DNA from: Gordonia oryzae
GTDB lineage: Bacteria > Actinomycetota > Actinomycetes > Mycobacteriales > Mycobacteriaceae
Length of the DNA stretch: 64,000 nt
NCBI RefSeq assembly: GCF_003797185.1
Contig: NZ_RKMH01000017.1
Coordinates: 22,199-86,198 of the forward strand
Reading direction: 5' to 3'
Below the pieces are notes generated by a model. That model ran no database searches. It was not told where the DNA came from and saw only the letters and a list, made by a program, of their open reading frames with translations. Shown piece after piece: positions 52,633-61,583 of the stretch (its first letter is position 1; every line of letters begins with the position of its first letter). The translations under genes were made by a program, and so were the position numbers.

Positions 52633-53247
52633 TCACACGGCCAGGAAGCCCTCGACGATCATCGTGAGACCGGCCGTGAAGGATCGGTCGGTGAGCTCGG
52701 CACCGGCCAGGCGATCGCGCAGGCCGGGAGCGCTGACCGACGGTACGCCGTCGGGGAGAACGCGGCGCCCCATCGTGGAGAGCTCGCGCGTTCGAGAAAT
52801 CCGATACAGGGCCGCACCCACGGTGTAACTGAACATGCCGACCAACAGATCGTCGGCACGGGCGTCGGGGACGCCGACTCTTCGCAGCAGCTCCAGAATT
52901 GCCAAAGCCGCCCGGGTCGCCACCGGCCCCTGAAGACGCCTGGTAGACATCACCTGCGCAAGCGACGGGCGCCCGACCAGCAGCGCGTGAAACGCCGAGC
53001 CCCAACTGGCGAGTTCGACACTCGGATCGCCATCGATGTCGACGGGGTCGACCGCGCGAAGCAACTCGTCGACGACAAGGTCGATCAGCTCCTCCTTGCT
53101 CGCGACGTGTCGGTAGATCGCCATCGGCGTGACACCGAGTTCCGTCGATACCCTGCGCATCGTCACGCCGCCTATGCCCTCGATGTCGGCAACGGCGAGT
53201 GCGGCCTCCACGATCCTCCGACGGTCCAGACCAGCGCCATGTCCCAC
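52633..53247 (-). CDS. TetR family regulator (TetR_C-type ligand domain)
   Basis: A 204-aa regulator: LDRRRIVEAALAVADIEGIGGVTMRRVSTELGVTPMAIYRHVASKEELIDLVVDELL is the N-terminal DNA-binding region. The C-terminal part (SWGSAFHALLVGRPSLAQVMSTR) resembles the classical tetracycline-repressor-like C domain. It is divergent from the lipocalin-like/dikinase operon, and shared site F lies between. It could regulate that operon directly. Confidence 0.9.
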   Translation of the reverse strand: MGHGAGLDRRRIVEAALAVADIEGIGGVTMRRVSTELGVTPMAIYRHVASKEELIDLVVDELLRAVDPVDIDGDPSVELASWGSAFHALLVGRPSLAQVMSTRRLQGPVATRAALAILELLRRVGVPDARADDLLVGMFSYTVGAALYRISRTRELSTMGRRVLPDGVPSVSAPGLRDRLAGAELTDRSFTAGLTMIVEGFLAV

Positions 53248-53308
53248 ATTCGCCCCCTCTTGTGAGCCTTGTCACGTCCGAGTGTACGTTGTAGACTCGC
53301 CCTCAGTT

Positions 53309-53324
53309 TTTATGTCCTATTCAA
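53309..53324 (+). promoter_or_regulatory. Shared island motif, site F
   Basis: Plus strand TTTATG-TCCT-ATTCAA between tetR (53247, minus) and the operon starting at 53345; only 20 bp before the GTG, so near the transcription start. Confidence 0.4.
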
Positions 53325-53344
53325 AAATCAAGCCGGAGGTACCC

Positions 53345-54268
53345 GTGACCGTCAGCTCACAAGCCGTGTCGTCCCATTCCACTTCCTCCCTACAGACCAC
53401 ATCATGGGGCCCGTTGTCCGAACCGGTGCACGACGACGCAGCCGGCAGAGGCGACCCGGTGTGGAAGGACAACGCATACCTCTCCTATTGGGACGTCGAA
53501 CGTAAGATCTTCGGCAGCTTTCACGTCTCGACCTCACCGAACGGCGACGGCGCTCGCCGTGCTCGTTGCTCGCTGATCGTCGGTCACGACGAGGTCGAGA
53601 TCATCGAGACCCTCGATCGGGGATCGTTTTCGAGTGAGTCCATCTCCTTCGGCCTGGATGGCACCATCACCGTCTCACACCCCGACCTCGAGGCGTCCTT
53701 CACCAACACTCCGCTGCACACTCCCGCGGACTTCTCCCTCCACGAGCTCATCCCGCCCCTGGTTCCGGGGAAACCGTTGCAGCACTTCCAGCAAGCGTGC
53801 AACATCTGCGGCGACTTTACTGTGCGCGGCTCGCAGCATCACCTCGACGGGCTCGGAATGCGCGACCGCACATGGGGTTTCCGTGACGAAGCGGCCCAGT
53901 GGGCCGAGTACGCCGGTCTCGTCTGCGTCTTCGACGGAGCATTCCTGACCGCCATGAAGTTCCTCGGTACCGACGGCCAACTCGGCACCGACGGCTACCT
54001 CATCGATCACGAGGAAGCGCGCCATCTTCGCGATGTGACGTTCCGTCGGACCGCAGCCGCCCAATTCCTCGCCGCCACCTTGACCTTCGACGACGGTTCG
54101 AGCCGCCGATGCACGATGCACAGTCGGGAAGCGGGGTTCTTCGTCCCTATGGGGGCAGAGACCGAGGGACCCGCTTTCGGTACCTACGACGATTTCATGA
54201 CACTCGACCTCGACGGCGTACCCGGAGCCGGCTTCTTCGAGCAAGGCATCGTCCACCGCGTTGCGTGA
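53345..54268 (+). CDS. Lipocalin/CrtC-like two-domain protein of unknown function (DUF7064/7065 type)
   Basis: A 307-aa soluble beta-rich protein. Segments such as YLSYWDVERKIFGSFHVSTSPNG, QQACNICGDFTVRGSQHHLDGLGMRDRTWGFRDE and a late THE-type repeat GVPGAGFFEQGIVHRVA match proteins of unknown function often found next to kinases and beta-oxidation genes in mycobacteria (from memory). The fold is likely related to CrtC hydratases/lipocalins. GTG 53345 has GGAGG five bases upstream. First gene of the dikinase operon; may bind or hydrate the hydrophobic substrate. Confidence 0.65.
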   Translation: MTVSSQAVSSHSTSSLQTTSWGPLSEPVHDDAAGRGDPVWKDNAYLSYWDVERKIFGSFHVSTSPNGDGARRARCSLIVGHDEVEIIETLDRGSFSSESISFGLDGTITVSHPDLEASFTNTPLHTPADFSLHELIPPLVPGKPLQHFQQACNICGDFTVRGSQHHLDGLGMRDRTWGFRDEAAQWAEYAGLVCVFDGAFLTAMKFLGTDGQLGTDGYLIDHEEARHLRDVTFRRTAAAQFLAATLTFDDGSSRRCTMHSREAGFFVPMGAETEGPAFGTYDDFMTLDLDGVPGAGFFEQGIVHRVA

Positions 54269-54278
54269 GGAGACCACA

Positions 54279-54893
54279 GTGACCGACACCATCAGCGTTC
54301 TGCAATTGCTCCGTCTCAAGGGGCGCACCACCGTGGCTGCTCTCTCGGAATCCCTCGGCATTCACGAGGAATCATGCGCGAACCGGATTCGTCCGTTGAT
54401 CGAAAAGGGGCAGGCCATCGAGACGAACGGCCGGCTCCGGGCGACTCCCGAAGGACGGGAACGCCTGACCCAACTCCTCGCCGAGGAGCGCGCCGACCTC
54501 GACACCTCCGAGGTCGAGACGCTCTATCGCGAGTTCGATTCCCACAATGACGAACTGAAGTCACTGATGACCCGATGGCAACTCAAGTCCGAGGACACCC
54601 CCAACGACCACTCGGACGCCAACTACGACGCAGCCATCATCGACGACCTGACGGCGTTGCACCAACAGTTCACCCCGCTGTTGGCGCGAATCGTGACCGT
54701 CATTCCCCGACTCGGGCACTACCCCGGACGATTCGACCGCGCGATCTCCCGTATCGGCTACGGCGACCACTCATGGTTCGCCAAGCCGCTCGCCGACAGC
54801 TATCACACGGTGTGGTTCGAACTGCATGAAGACCTCATCGGCGCAGCGGGGCGCACCCGAGCCGACGAGGCCGCCGCCGGACGTGCGCTATGA
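54279..54893 (+). CDS. Helix-turn-helix protein accompanying the PPDK-like gene
   Basis: A 204-aa protein. The first 70 residues form a winged-helix-like unit (ISVLQLLRLKGRTTVAALSESLGIHEESCANRIRPLIEKGQAIETNGRLRATPEGRERL); the rest is helical with a conserved-looking RFDRAISRIGYGDHSWFAKPLADSYHTVWFELHEDLIGAAGR. GTG 54279 has GAGGAG seven bases upstream. Its stop overlaps the start of the PPDK-like gene by four bases. It may be a regulatory or structural subunit of the phosphotransfer complex, not only a DNA binder. Confidence 0.75.
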   Translation: MTDTISVLQLLRLKGRTTVAALSESLGIHEESCANRIRPLIEKGQAIETNGRLRATPEGRERLTQLLAEERADLDTSEVETLYREFDSHNDELKSLMTRWQLKSEDTPNDHSDANYDAAIIDDLTALHQQFTPLLARIVTVIPRLGHYPGRFDRAISRIGYGDHSWFAKPLADSYHTVWFELHEDLIGAAGRTRADEAAAGRAL

Positions 54894-56428
54894 GTGCGTC
54901 CACCATGCAGCCGCAGGCCGAGGCCGACGTCATCGAGCTCGATGGGGGCACCACGCTCGACCGCTCGCTGATCGGCGGGAAAGCCTGGAGTGTTCAGGAG
55001 ATGCGCATGCTCGGCATTCCTGTCCCGCCCGCCTTCGTGATCACGACGTCGGTATGCCGCGAGTACTACGCCAACGATCGTCAGGTGCCCGAACGCATCT
55101 GGGATCACGTTCGCGCACAATTGAATCAGCTGGGATCTGCTACCGGCCGGGAGTTCGGATCCGCCGAGAAGCCTTTGCTGTTGTCGGTGCGCTCCGGTGC
55201 CGCGACCAGTATGCCCGGCATGATGGACACGATCCTGAACCTCGGGATGACCACCGGGATAGAGTCCGAACTCGCCCGCCAATCCGGCGATCGCGAGTAC
55301 GCGAGCGACACCCACCGCAGATTCGTCGAGCAGTTCACGTCGGTGGTCGGCCGACCGCCCCCGGGCGACCCGTGGGAGCAACTCCGCCAAGCGATTCGAT
55401 CGGTACTCGACTCGTGGCACAGCCCACGCGCGGTTGCCTATCGCGGTGCCCGCGGCCTCGATGACGACGCCGGCACCGCGGTGACGGTGCAGGCGATGGT
55501 CTTCGGCAACCTCGGTGAGAACTCCGGTACCGGTGTCCTGTTCTCTCGCGACCCGTTGACCGGCTGCAAGGAGATCTACGGCGAATGGCTTCCCGGAGGG
55601 CAGGGCGAGGATGTCGTCTCGGGCCGGATGGACGCACTACCCCTGAACCGTCTCGCCCAGACCCTCCCCGGCGTCCACGAGCAACTCCTGTCGGTCACCG
55701 GCGTCCTCGAGAAGCATGGCCGCGATGTCCAGGACATCGAGTTCACCGTGCAGGAAGGCCGATTGTGGCTGCTTCAGTGCCGGGCGGCGAAACGCACACC
55801 CGAGGCGGCGGTCCACTGCGCGGTCACCATGGTCGACGAAGGACTGATCACCCCGGACGAGGCGCTGGACCGGGTGAGCGGAGACCAGATACGCGCACTA
55901 TTGCGCCCGCACCTCGATCCGGCCGCTGCTGCGAAAGCCGTTGTCATCGCACGTGGGAAACCGGCCGCACCAGGAATCGCCGTCGGAATCGTGCACACGG
56001 ACACCGATCGGGCCGAGGCCGCAGCCGACTCCGGTGTCGACGTGATCCTGGCGAGGCCCACCACCGACCCCGATGACGTTGCCGCCATGGCGATCGCGAA
56101 GGCGGTGATCACCGAACTCGGTGGGGCGACGTCACACGCGGCCGTGGTGTGCCGGGAGATGGCCATCCCGTGCGTGGTGGGGTGCGGCGCGCACACGGTC
56201 TCCGAGATGGACGGACGAACGGTGACGATCGACGCCGGCAACGGTGTCGTCTACGACGGAGAAGTTCCGACGTTCCACATCGAATCCGAGTCGGCCGAAC
56301 TCCACCGCCTTCTCACCTGGGCCACAGATGATCTCGGCGTTGCCGGAGCTCGTGACGATTCTCCCGCCGACCTGCAGATGCTTGCCGGCCTTCTCGACAC
56401 CCGGCTCGCGGAAGGCGAGTCCCGATGA
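54890..56428 (+). CDS. PPDK-like protein: ATP-grasp plus phosphohistidine domain, no PEP-binding barrel
   Basis: A 512-aa protein. The ATP-grasp domain is canonical PPDK: LIGGKAWSVQEMRMLGIPVPPAFVITTSVC, LLLSVRSGAATSMPGMMDTILNLGM, GTGVLFSRDPLTGCKEIYGEWLPGGQGEDVVSGR and VQDIEFTVQEGRLWLLQCR. The central domain ILARPTTDPDDVAAMAIAKAVITELGGATSHAAVVCREMAIPCVVGC holds the phosphocarrier His. The C-terminal TIM barrel that binds pyruvate/PEP (about 350 aa in full PPDK) is absent. It should autophosphorylate from ATP and pass the phosphate to another acceptor; the next gene product is the obvious partner. Confidence 0.9.
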   Translation: MSASTMQPQAEADVIELDGGTTLDRSLIGGKAWSVQEMRMLGIPVPPAFVITTSVCREYYANDRQVPERIWDHVRAQLNQLGSATGREFGSAEKPLLLSVRSGAATSMPGMMDTILNLGMTTGIESELARQSGDREYASDTHRRFVEQFTSVVGRPPPGDPWEQLRQAIRSVLDSWHSPRAVAYRGARGLDDDAGTAVTVQAMVFGNLGENSGTGVLFSRDPLTGCKEIYGEWLPGGQGEDVVSGRMDALPLNRLAQTLPGVHEQLLSVTGVLEKHGRDVQDIEFTVQEGRLWLLQCRAAKRTPEAAVHCAVTMVDEGLITPDEALDRVSGDQIRALLRPHLDPAAAAKAVVIARGKPAAPGIAVGIVHTDTDRAEAAADSGVDVILARPTTDPDDVAAMAIAKAVITELGGATSHAAVVCREMAIPCVVGCGAHTVSEMDGRTVTIDAGNGVVYDGEVPTFHIESESAELHRLLTWATDDLGVAGARDDSPADLQMLAGLLDTRLAEGESR

Positions 56429-58035
56429 CGACGCGAGAGCAGATGCTCACCACCCTCGACAGCGCCGGGGTCGCGTCGGAGACCACGTGGACCACCGGCA
56501 ACGTCGCCGAGGCGTTTCCCGGGGTCTTCACCGCCTTCGGCATCAGCTTCGTCTTCGAACCGATGGAGATGGCCTTTCGGCGTATGTTCTACGACCTGGG
56601 CGCATTCTCCACGGCCGACCTCGTGATCCCCGACTCCGTCGATGACTGCTTCTGGAGCCTGTTCGCCGGCCGGGGAGCGGGAAACATCGACAAGTTCCGC
56701 CAAGTCGCCGATGTCCTTCCGGGCACCTCCGCGACGGCCATCGAAGCGCAGTTGTTCGGTTACGTGCGTCCGGAGACCGTCGATGCGAACACGATTCGCC
56801 GCTATCCGATGATCCTCGCCAAGGCACCTCGGTGGGTGGCATCGACCCCCAAACGCCACGACAGCATGTTCGCCGGCCTGCGACGGTGGAGACTCGACCA
56901 ACTTCCCGGGATCGGCATCGCCGACAAGTCGACCTGCTTGGCCGTCCTCGCCGACGCACGTCGCCGATTCGAGGACATCATGACCATCCATATGGGCGTG
57001 GCGTTCGTGAGTTCGGCGCTCGCCGACAAGGTTGCCGAATTTGCTTCGGCTGCAGGGGTCCCCGGACTCGAACAACACCTCCTGTCCGGTGTCGGCTCGG
57101 ACGAGAACGAGGTCGCCCACGACCTGTGGGCACTGGCGCACGACGAGATCACCGAACAGGACTTCGTCGATCGGCACGGCTATCACGGGCCCGGCGAGGG
57201 GCAGTTGTCGGGCCGAACGTGGCGGGAGGATCTCGGGCCCGTCCGGCAGCGTCTCGATGATTACCGATCCATCCCGGCCGGTAGCCCGAAGGCACCTCGG
57301 TCTCGCAGTTCGGCCCAGGTGGCGCTCCGCGATTCCGCTCTACGACAGCTCCTCGACGCCACACCGGCCGTCAAGCGACGGCCCACGGCACTGCTCGTGC
57401 GTTGGGCCGCACGGTTCCTCGCCCTCCGAGAGCAAGGCAAGGCCGGATATCTGATGACCTACGACGTCGCGCGAGCCGCGGCCCGGCGGCTGGGTGACCA
57501 CATGGTCGGCCACGGCGTCATCACCGACCGCGAACACATCTTCCATCTCCGCTACGACGCACTGGTCGCCGGAGTGTCAGGAGATCAGCGGGCACTGGTG
57601 AACGACCGAATCGCCGAGTACACCCAGCGCACCGAGTTACGGCTACCGCAGGCCTGGCAGGGTACGCCGGAGATCGTGAAGGTCGGTGAGGGCAGCGGTG
57701 AACTGCTGGGCCCCAACCAAACCCTGAGCGGAGTGGCTGCCAGCGGCGGCGTCGTCGAGGGCCGTGCGCGGGTGGTGCACGACCCGTCGGAGGTCGAACT
57801 CGACGACGGCGACGTGCTGGTATGCGAGACCACAGACCCGAGCTGGGTCTCGCTGTTCCTGGTCGCCGGGGCGGTGGTCACCGATTACGGCGGACTACTC
57901 AGCCACGGACCGATCGTGGCACGCGAGCTCGGACTGCCCTGCGTGTGCGGAACCGAGACGGGAAGCAACCGCATACCCGACGGCGCGCACATCCGCGTCG
58001 ATGGCGACAAGGGTGAGGTCACGATACTGGCATGA
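56425..58035 (+). CDS. Rifampin-phosphotransferase-like protein lacking the ATP-grasp domain, copy 2
   Basis: A 536-aa paralogue of 50883-52478. The helical substrate domain contains FVDRHGYHGPGEGQLSGRTWREDLGPVRQRL, the counterpart of the RPH segment before its His domain. The C-terminal mobile domain reads VLVCETTDPSWVSLFLVAGAVVTDYGGLLSHGPIVARELGLPCV; the carrier His is kept but followed by Gly-Pro rather than Ala-Ala. ATG overlaps the PPDK-like stop by four bases, so one-to-one production with the ATP-grasp subunit is expected. Together they reconstitute the domains of RPH or of phenylphosphate synthase. Confidence 0.85.
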   Translation: MTTREQMLTTLDSAGVASETTWTTGNVAEAFPGVFTAFGISFVFEPMEMAFRRMFYDLGAFSTADLVIPDSVDDCFWSLFAGRGAGNIDKFRQVADVLPGTSATAIEAQLFGYVRPETVDANTIRRYPMILAKAPRWVASTPKRHDSMFAGLRRWRLDQLPGIGIADKSTCLAVLADARRRFEDIMTIHMGVAFVSSALADKVAEFASAAGVPGLEQHLLSGVGSDENEVAHDLWALAHDEITEQDFVDRHGYHGPGEGQLSGRTWREDLGPVRQRLDDYRSIPAGSPKAPRSRSSAQVALRDSALRQLLDATPAVKRRPTALLVRWAARFLALREQGKAGYLMTYDVARAAARRLGDHMVGHGVITDREHIFHLRYDALVAGVSGDQRALVNDRIAEYTQRTELRLPQAWQGTPEIVKVGEGSGELLGPNQTLSGVAASGGVVEGRARVVHDPSEVELDDGDVLVCETTDPSWVSLFLVAGAVVTDYGGLLSHGPIVARELGLPCVCGTETGSNRIPDGAHIRVDGDKGEVTILA

Positions 58036-59003
58036 CGAACTCGAACACCATTTCGCTGGTAACACATACCATCAAGGGCAACAGACATTCTCAGGCTCAT
58101 CTCGACACCGACCTGCTGAACTCCCCGTACTCGGTCCCCGGTTGGAACGAGACCATGTTCTTCCACGCCCGGTCGCCCGGGAACGGGGAGGGCGTCTTCG
58201 GCCATTGTGGCCGACCTCGAACTTTGTTGGGCCCAGACGATCGTCAAGCTCCCGGACGGCGAATTGCTGGTCGACCACTACTGGAGCCGTACGCCAGGCC
58301 GGCGGGGCCGGGCCACCGGCAAACTTCGGGTCGAGTGTCTCCAACCGCACCACCGGAGGCGCGCCTAGCGTTCGACGGCGCCGGCGAGCCGACCGATCTG
58401 GCACGGACGGTGAGCGGAGCGACCGGCGCCGGACCGGCCGTGGCAGTCCGTTTCAGCATCGAGATCACCGCGGCCGCAGCGGTGTGGGATATGCACAGCA
58501 CCTCGGGTTTCGACAACCTCTCGTGGGCACCCGTACCACGACACGCAAGGATTCACTTCGCGTGGCCGGATACACACTCCGGCAGCGAAATCATCAAGAG
58601 CGAAGAGCGCACAGCGAAATTCGAGCTCGTCCGCGCCCTGTGGCGGCTCTCCCACGACGAAATCGACATCGCCACCTTCTGCGACCTGCACTGTCGCCAC
58701 GGCGTCGCGCCGGAGGTGTGGATCGGTGATCCCGGAGTGAGAGCGGGGATCGTTGGCCCCGACGATGGAACCGTCATGGCTTATGAAGCGACCTACCACA
58801 ATTTGGCGTCGCCGTCCCCCTTGGCAGTTACAGTGACAGTGACCACTGTGGGCAGTACGACGAACCATGCGGCCGTCGTCTATCGAGAACTCGGTTTATC
58901 CTGCGTGCCCAATACCCGCTGCGGGACAATAGATCCGGATGTCGGAATGCGAGTCAGCGCGGACGGTTCCGCCGGTGTCGTCAATATGCTCTCGACTCGA
59001 TGA
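58032..59003 (+). pseudogene. Decayed chimera: lipocalin-like (DUF7065-type) remnant joined to a PEP-utilizing mobile-domain remnant
   Basis: The frame is open for 323 aa, but its parts make sense only if the frame changes. SPYSVPGWNETMFFHARSPGNGEGVFG continues in another frame as VADLELCWAQTIVKLPDGELLVDHYWSR near 58195-58320, then returns as FDGAGEPTDLARTVSG and VRFSIEITAAAAVWDM; these match the lipocalin-like family. The end (TTNHAAVVYRELGLSCVPNTRCGTIDPDVGMRVSADGSAGVVNM) is a degraded mobile-His domain without its leading half. The start overlaps the previous stop (ATGA) and the end overlaps the phosphatase start, so translation coupling survives. Confidence 0.6.
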
Positions 59004-59695
59004 CCGCCCGCGCACCGGCAAATCTTCGAGACGTGGGCACCATGGTAGTGGTCGGCGGTGGCCGTACACGGGTGGGAGCACTGCTGCGCAGCGATGCACC
59101 CTACGACGGGGACGATCTGTCGATCCTTGACGCCGTACCGGTGAGGACGGTGATCGACCTACGCTCCGAGTACGAAGCCGTCCGGCGCCCGTATCGCTGG
59201 TCTCCGACGGTCACCGTTCACCGGCACTCGCTCTATGACGCCGGGGACCTCAGTTCGCTCTCGCCGGCAATGACACTCACCGAGCTGTATCGCGACATGC
59301 TGACGGCGTCGAGGTCACGAATCGCCCTGTTGCCAAAGCTCCTCGGCCACGGCAACGCGACACTGATCCACTGCACCGCGGGGAAGGACCGCACCGGCAT
59401 GGCCATCGGCGCGCTCCTTCTCCTGGTGGGCGTCGACCCCACCGATGTTGTACGGGATTACCGAGCGACCGAGGACAACATGCCCGCCGTCCTCGAGCGC
59501 GCGCACGACGCAGAGGTCATTCCGTCGACCCTGATGCGACCGGAGTGGGTGCAGGCGCCCGACGTCGCCATCGATGTCCTGATCGACGAGGTGACCCGGT
59601 GGCCCGGAGGGGTCCGCGCGTGGTTCCTCGATCACGGTGCGTCTCCCGACGACCTGGATTCGACGATCGCGTGGTTGACCACGCGAGAAAACTGA
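59000..59695 (+). CDS. Tyrosine-phosphatase-family protein (Y_phosphatase3/PtpB type)
   Basis: A 231-aa cysteine phosphatase. The P-loop is LIHCTAGKDRTGMAIGALLLL (C-x5-R with the conserved K-D of the lipid/tyrosine PtpB group). The N-terminal segment LRDVGTMVVVGGGRTRVGALLRSDAPY and TVIDLRSEYE are also family marks. ATG overlaps the preceding stop by four bases. In this operon it more plausibly dephosphorylates a small molecule or lipid made by the kinases than a protein (inference). Confidence 0.88.
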   Translation: MTARAPANLRDVGTMVVVGGGRTRVGALLRSDAPYDGDDLSILDAVPVRTVIDLRSEYEAVRRPYRWSPTVTVHRHSLYDAGDLSSLSPAMTLTELYRDMLTASRSRIALLPKLLGHGNATLIHCTAGKDRTGMAIGALLLLVGVDPTDVVRDYRATEDNMPAVLERAHDAEVIPSTLMRPEWVQAPDVAIDVLIDEVTRWPGGVRAWFLDHGASPDDLDSTIAWLTTREN

Positions 59696-59824
59696 CAAAC
59701 CATGTCCCGAATGAACTCCACGTGCGCGCTTCGAATGTCCCCACTGCCGCTGATCTCAGCGCTTACCTGATTGTTGCAGGATCACCTCAAGCACAGCCGA
59801 CGACGCTACCTCTAAAACCGACTA

Positions 59825-60733
59825 TAGGACTGTGGCACAGGGGATTCCCAACGGAATCGAAGCTGAAGAACTCGATTTCCGCAACGTCTTCCTCTCCAAA
59901 CGATAGATTCTCAAGGAGGCCGCGGTAATTCTCGGGGCGGTCGGCGCCCGCACCGGCCGCGTAGGTCTCGCCACCAGGATCGTCTCCCCGGCGCGCTGCC
60001 GCGCACTACACATGGAAGCCTTTAGCGCGACCATGCAGGCCGACCCTCGGCACCGGCTCGTTCTCGGGTTGGAACGAGGGGATCACGCGTTCCCTGCGCC
60101 ACGAGGGTCTACGTACCGCGGGTTTCGACGGTATCTGCGACTACGTCGACATCAGGCACCCGACTCTGGTACTTCACATTCGGCATACTTCGTGCCGCCG
60201 ACGCCGTGGCGCGCTCGTTCAACCGCGTGATCCTGCCGCCGATGATGACCCCCGAGGCCACTTCACGGTCGATGGCCCGCCTGCGGTCGGCGTGCGAGCG
60301 GATCGACTGGGACCCGGCAACCCTGCGGATCGTGCAATGCGTGATGCCCGCGCCGGACCTCGATGAGCATGAAACACGGGCACTGGCTCACGCACGCGCG
60401 GCCACCTACCTGCAGGCACCCGAGGACGGCGACGCGCTGGTCCGGGTCAGCGGATGGGATCGCGAGCCGGTCACGCACTTGCGGGCGGCACTTCGCGTGG
60501 CACAGGAGTCGTCCGGCGACGAGTTCGTCGACACCGCCTTTCACCGTCGACAACTCCTCGACGCCGCGGATCGCGTCCCCGACTCGTGGATGAACGACTC
60601 TTGCGCATTCGGAACATCTCGGGAGTGCGTCGAGCGTCTGCGCGCCTTCCGTGAGACTGGGGCCGATGAGATAGCAACCTATGGCAGCACTCCGGCGCAG
60701 AACGCGAAGGTCATCGCCCAGTGGCTCGAGTGA
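59825..60733 (+). pseudogene. F420-dependent LLM oxidoreductase relic
   Basis: The 5' part reads GTVAQGIPNGIEAEELDFRNVFLSKR, then a TAG, then KEAAVILGAVGARTGRVGLATRIVSP and MEAFSATMQADPRHRLVLGLERGDH, which match an F420-type luciferase-like oxidoreductase. A frame change around 60090-60200 leads into the intact 3' frame (ARSFNRVILPPMMTPEATSRSMARLRSAC ... FGTSRECVERLRAFRETGADEIATYGSTPAQNAKVIAQW). At least one stop and one or more frameshifts kill it. It lies downstream of the phosphatase and may once have been the last gene of that operon. Confidence 0.75.
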
Positions 60734-60763
60734 GCATCAGATGAGCCGTCTCCTGGGGCAGGG

Positions 60764-61429
60764 TCACCGTCCGTACAGGGCACCGGTCCACATGGCCACC
60801 AGCGGGGCGACCGCCGCTGACTCGTCAGGCAATTCGGGTTCGACTCCCAGACCGGCAACATGCAGCACCCGCTCGGTGCCCCAGAACAGCGACGTGGCGA
60901 GCAGTCGACTGTCCACCTCGGAACTGACCATCCCCTCGGAACGCTCACGGTCGATCTCCAGGGCGCCGGCGGCGACAAATCGTTCCACGATCGCCAGCCA
61001 ACGTTCGCGTAATTCTGCGTCCTCGTGCCAATGGCGACTCGTGGCCCGCAGGACGAGTCGGTGTCGTCGCCACGCATCGGCCACCGCAGCGATGCTCGTT
61101 TCCAGTGCCCGTTCCGCATCGGTTCCGTCGGAAGGGATCAGGAACGGCGACACCTTCTCGAAGATGTCGTCCATTGCCCGCGACAGCAGTCCGCTGAGGA
61201 CACCGAACTTCGATTCGAAGTAGTAGTAGAACGACGCACGGCTCACTCCCGCCTCGGCGAGCACATCGGCGACGCTGAGATCGCCGAACTCCTTACGGGC
61301 CATCAGCTGCAGTGTCGCGCCGTAGATCTCGTCGGCGACCGGCGCCCCTACCGGCGCAATCCCCTGGCGCCGCGCTTTGGAGCGGGTCGTGTTGGCCACG
61401 CCGTCGACGATACCGTCGTCGACGGCCAC
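60764..61429 (-). CDS. TetR family regulator, EthR-like
   Basis: A 221-aa regulator. The helix-turn-helix is LSVADVLAEAGVSRASFYYYFESKFGVLSGLLSRAMDDIF. The C-terminal domain (AVADAWRRHRLVLRATSRHWHEDAELRERWLAIVERFV ... GTERVLHVAGLG) resembles EthR-type ligand domains. GTG 61429 is the longest start; GTG 61399 is possible. It is divergent from a membrane protein of the AveC-like class, and shared site E lies between. Confidence 0.87.
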   Translation of the reverse strand: MAVDDGIVDGVANTTRSKARRQGIAPVGAPVADEIYGATLQLMARKEFGDLSVADVLAEAGVSRASFYYYFESKFGVLSGLLSRAMDDIFEKVSPFLIPSDGTDAERALETSIAAVADAWRRHRLVLRATSRHWHEDAELRERWLAIVERFVAAGALEIDRERSEGMVSSEVDSRLLATSLFWGTERVLHVAGLGVEPELPDESAAVAPLVAMWTGALYGR

Positions 61430-61457
61430 ACGACCCGGAGCAACCTGCTCTGTATCG

Positions 61458-61473
61458 TTTATTTTATTTTCAA
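61458..61473 (+). promoter_or_regulatory. Shared island motif, site E
   Basis: Plus strand TTTATT-TTAT-TTTCAA in the tetR-membrane protein intergenic region, 111 bp before the GTG 61584. A degenerate member of the six-site set. Confidence 0.35.
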
Positions 61474-61583
61474 ATCCCCATACACATTGTCAGGCCATCC
61501 TGTTAGTGTGAGGCAGTACACACTCCGAAAGCCGCTTCCGGCGGTCAAGGAACCGTCCACGACCTGACCGAAAGGACCACATC

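Noticed and set aside
50883..56428. Reading the RPH-like and PPDK-like genes as antibiotic (rifampin) resistance
   Set aside because: No protein has all three RPH domains, and the operon context is catabolic with a phosphatase. Resistance is not supported by the sequence.
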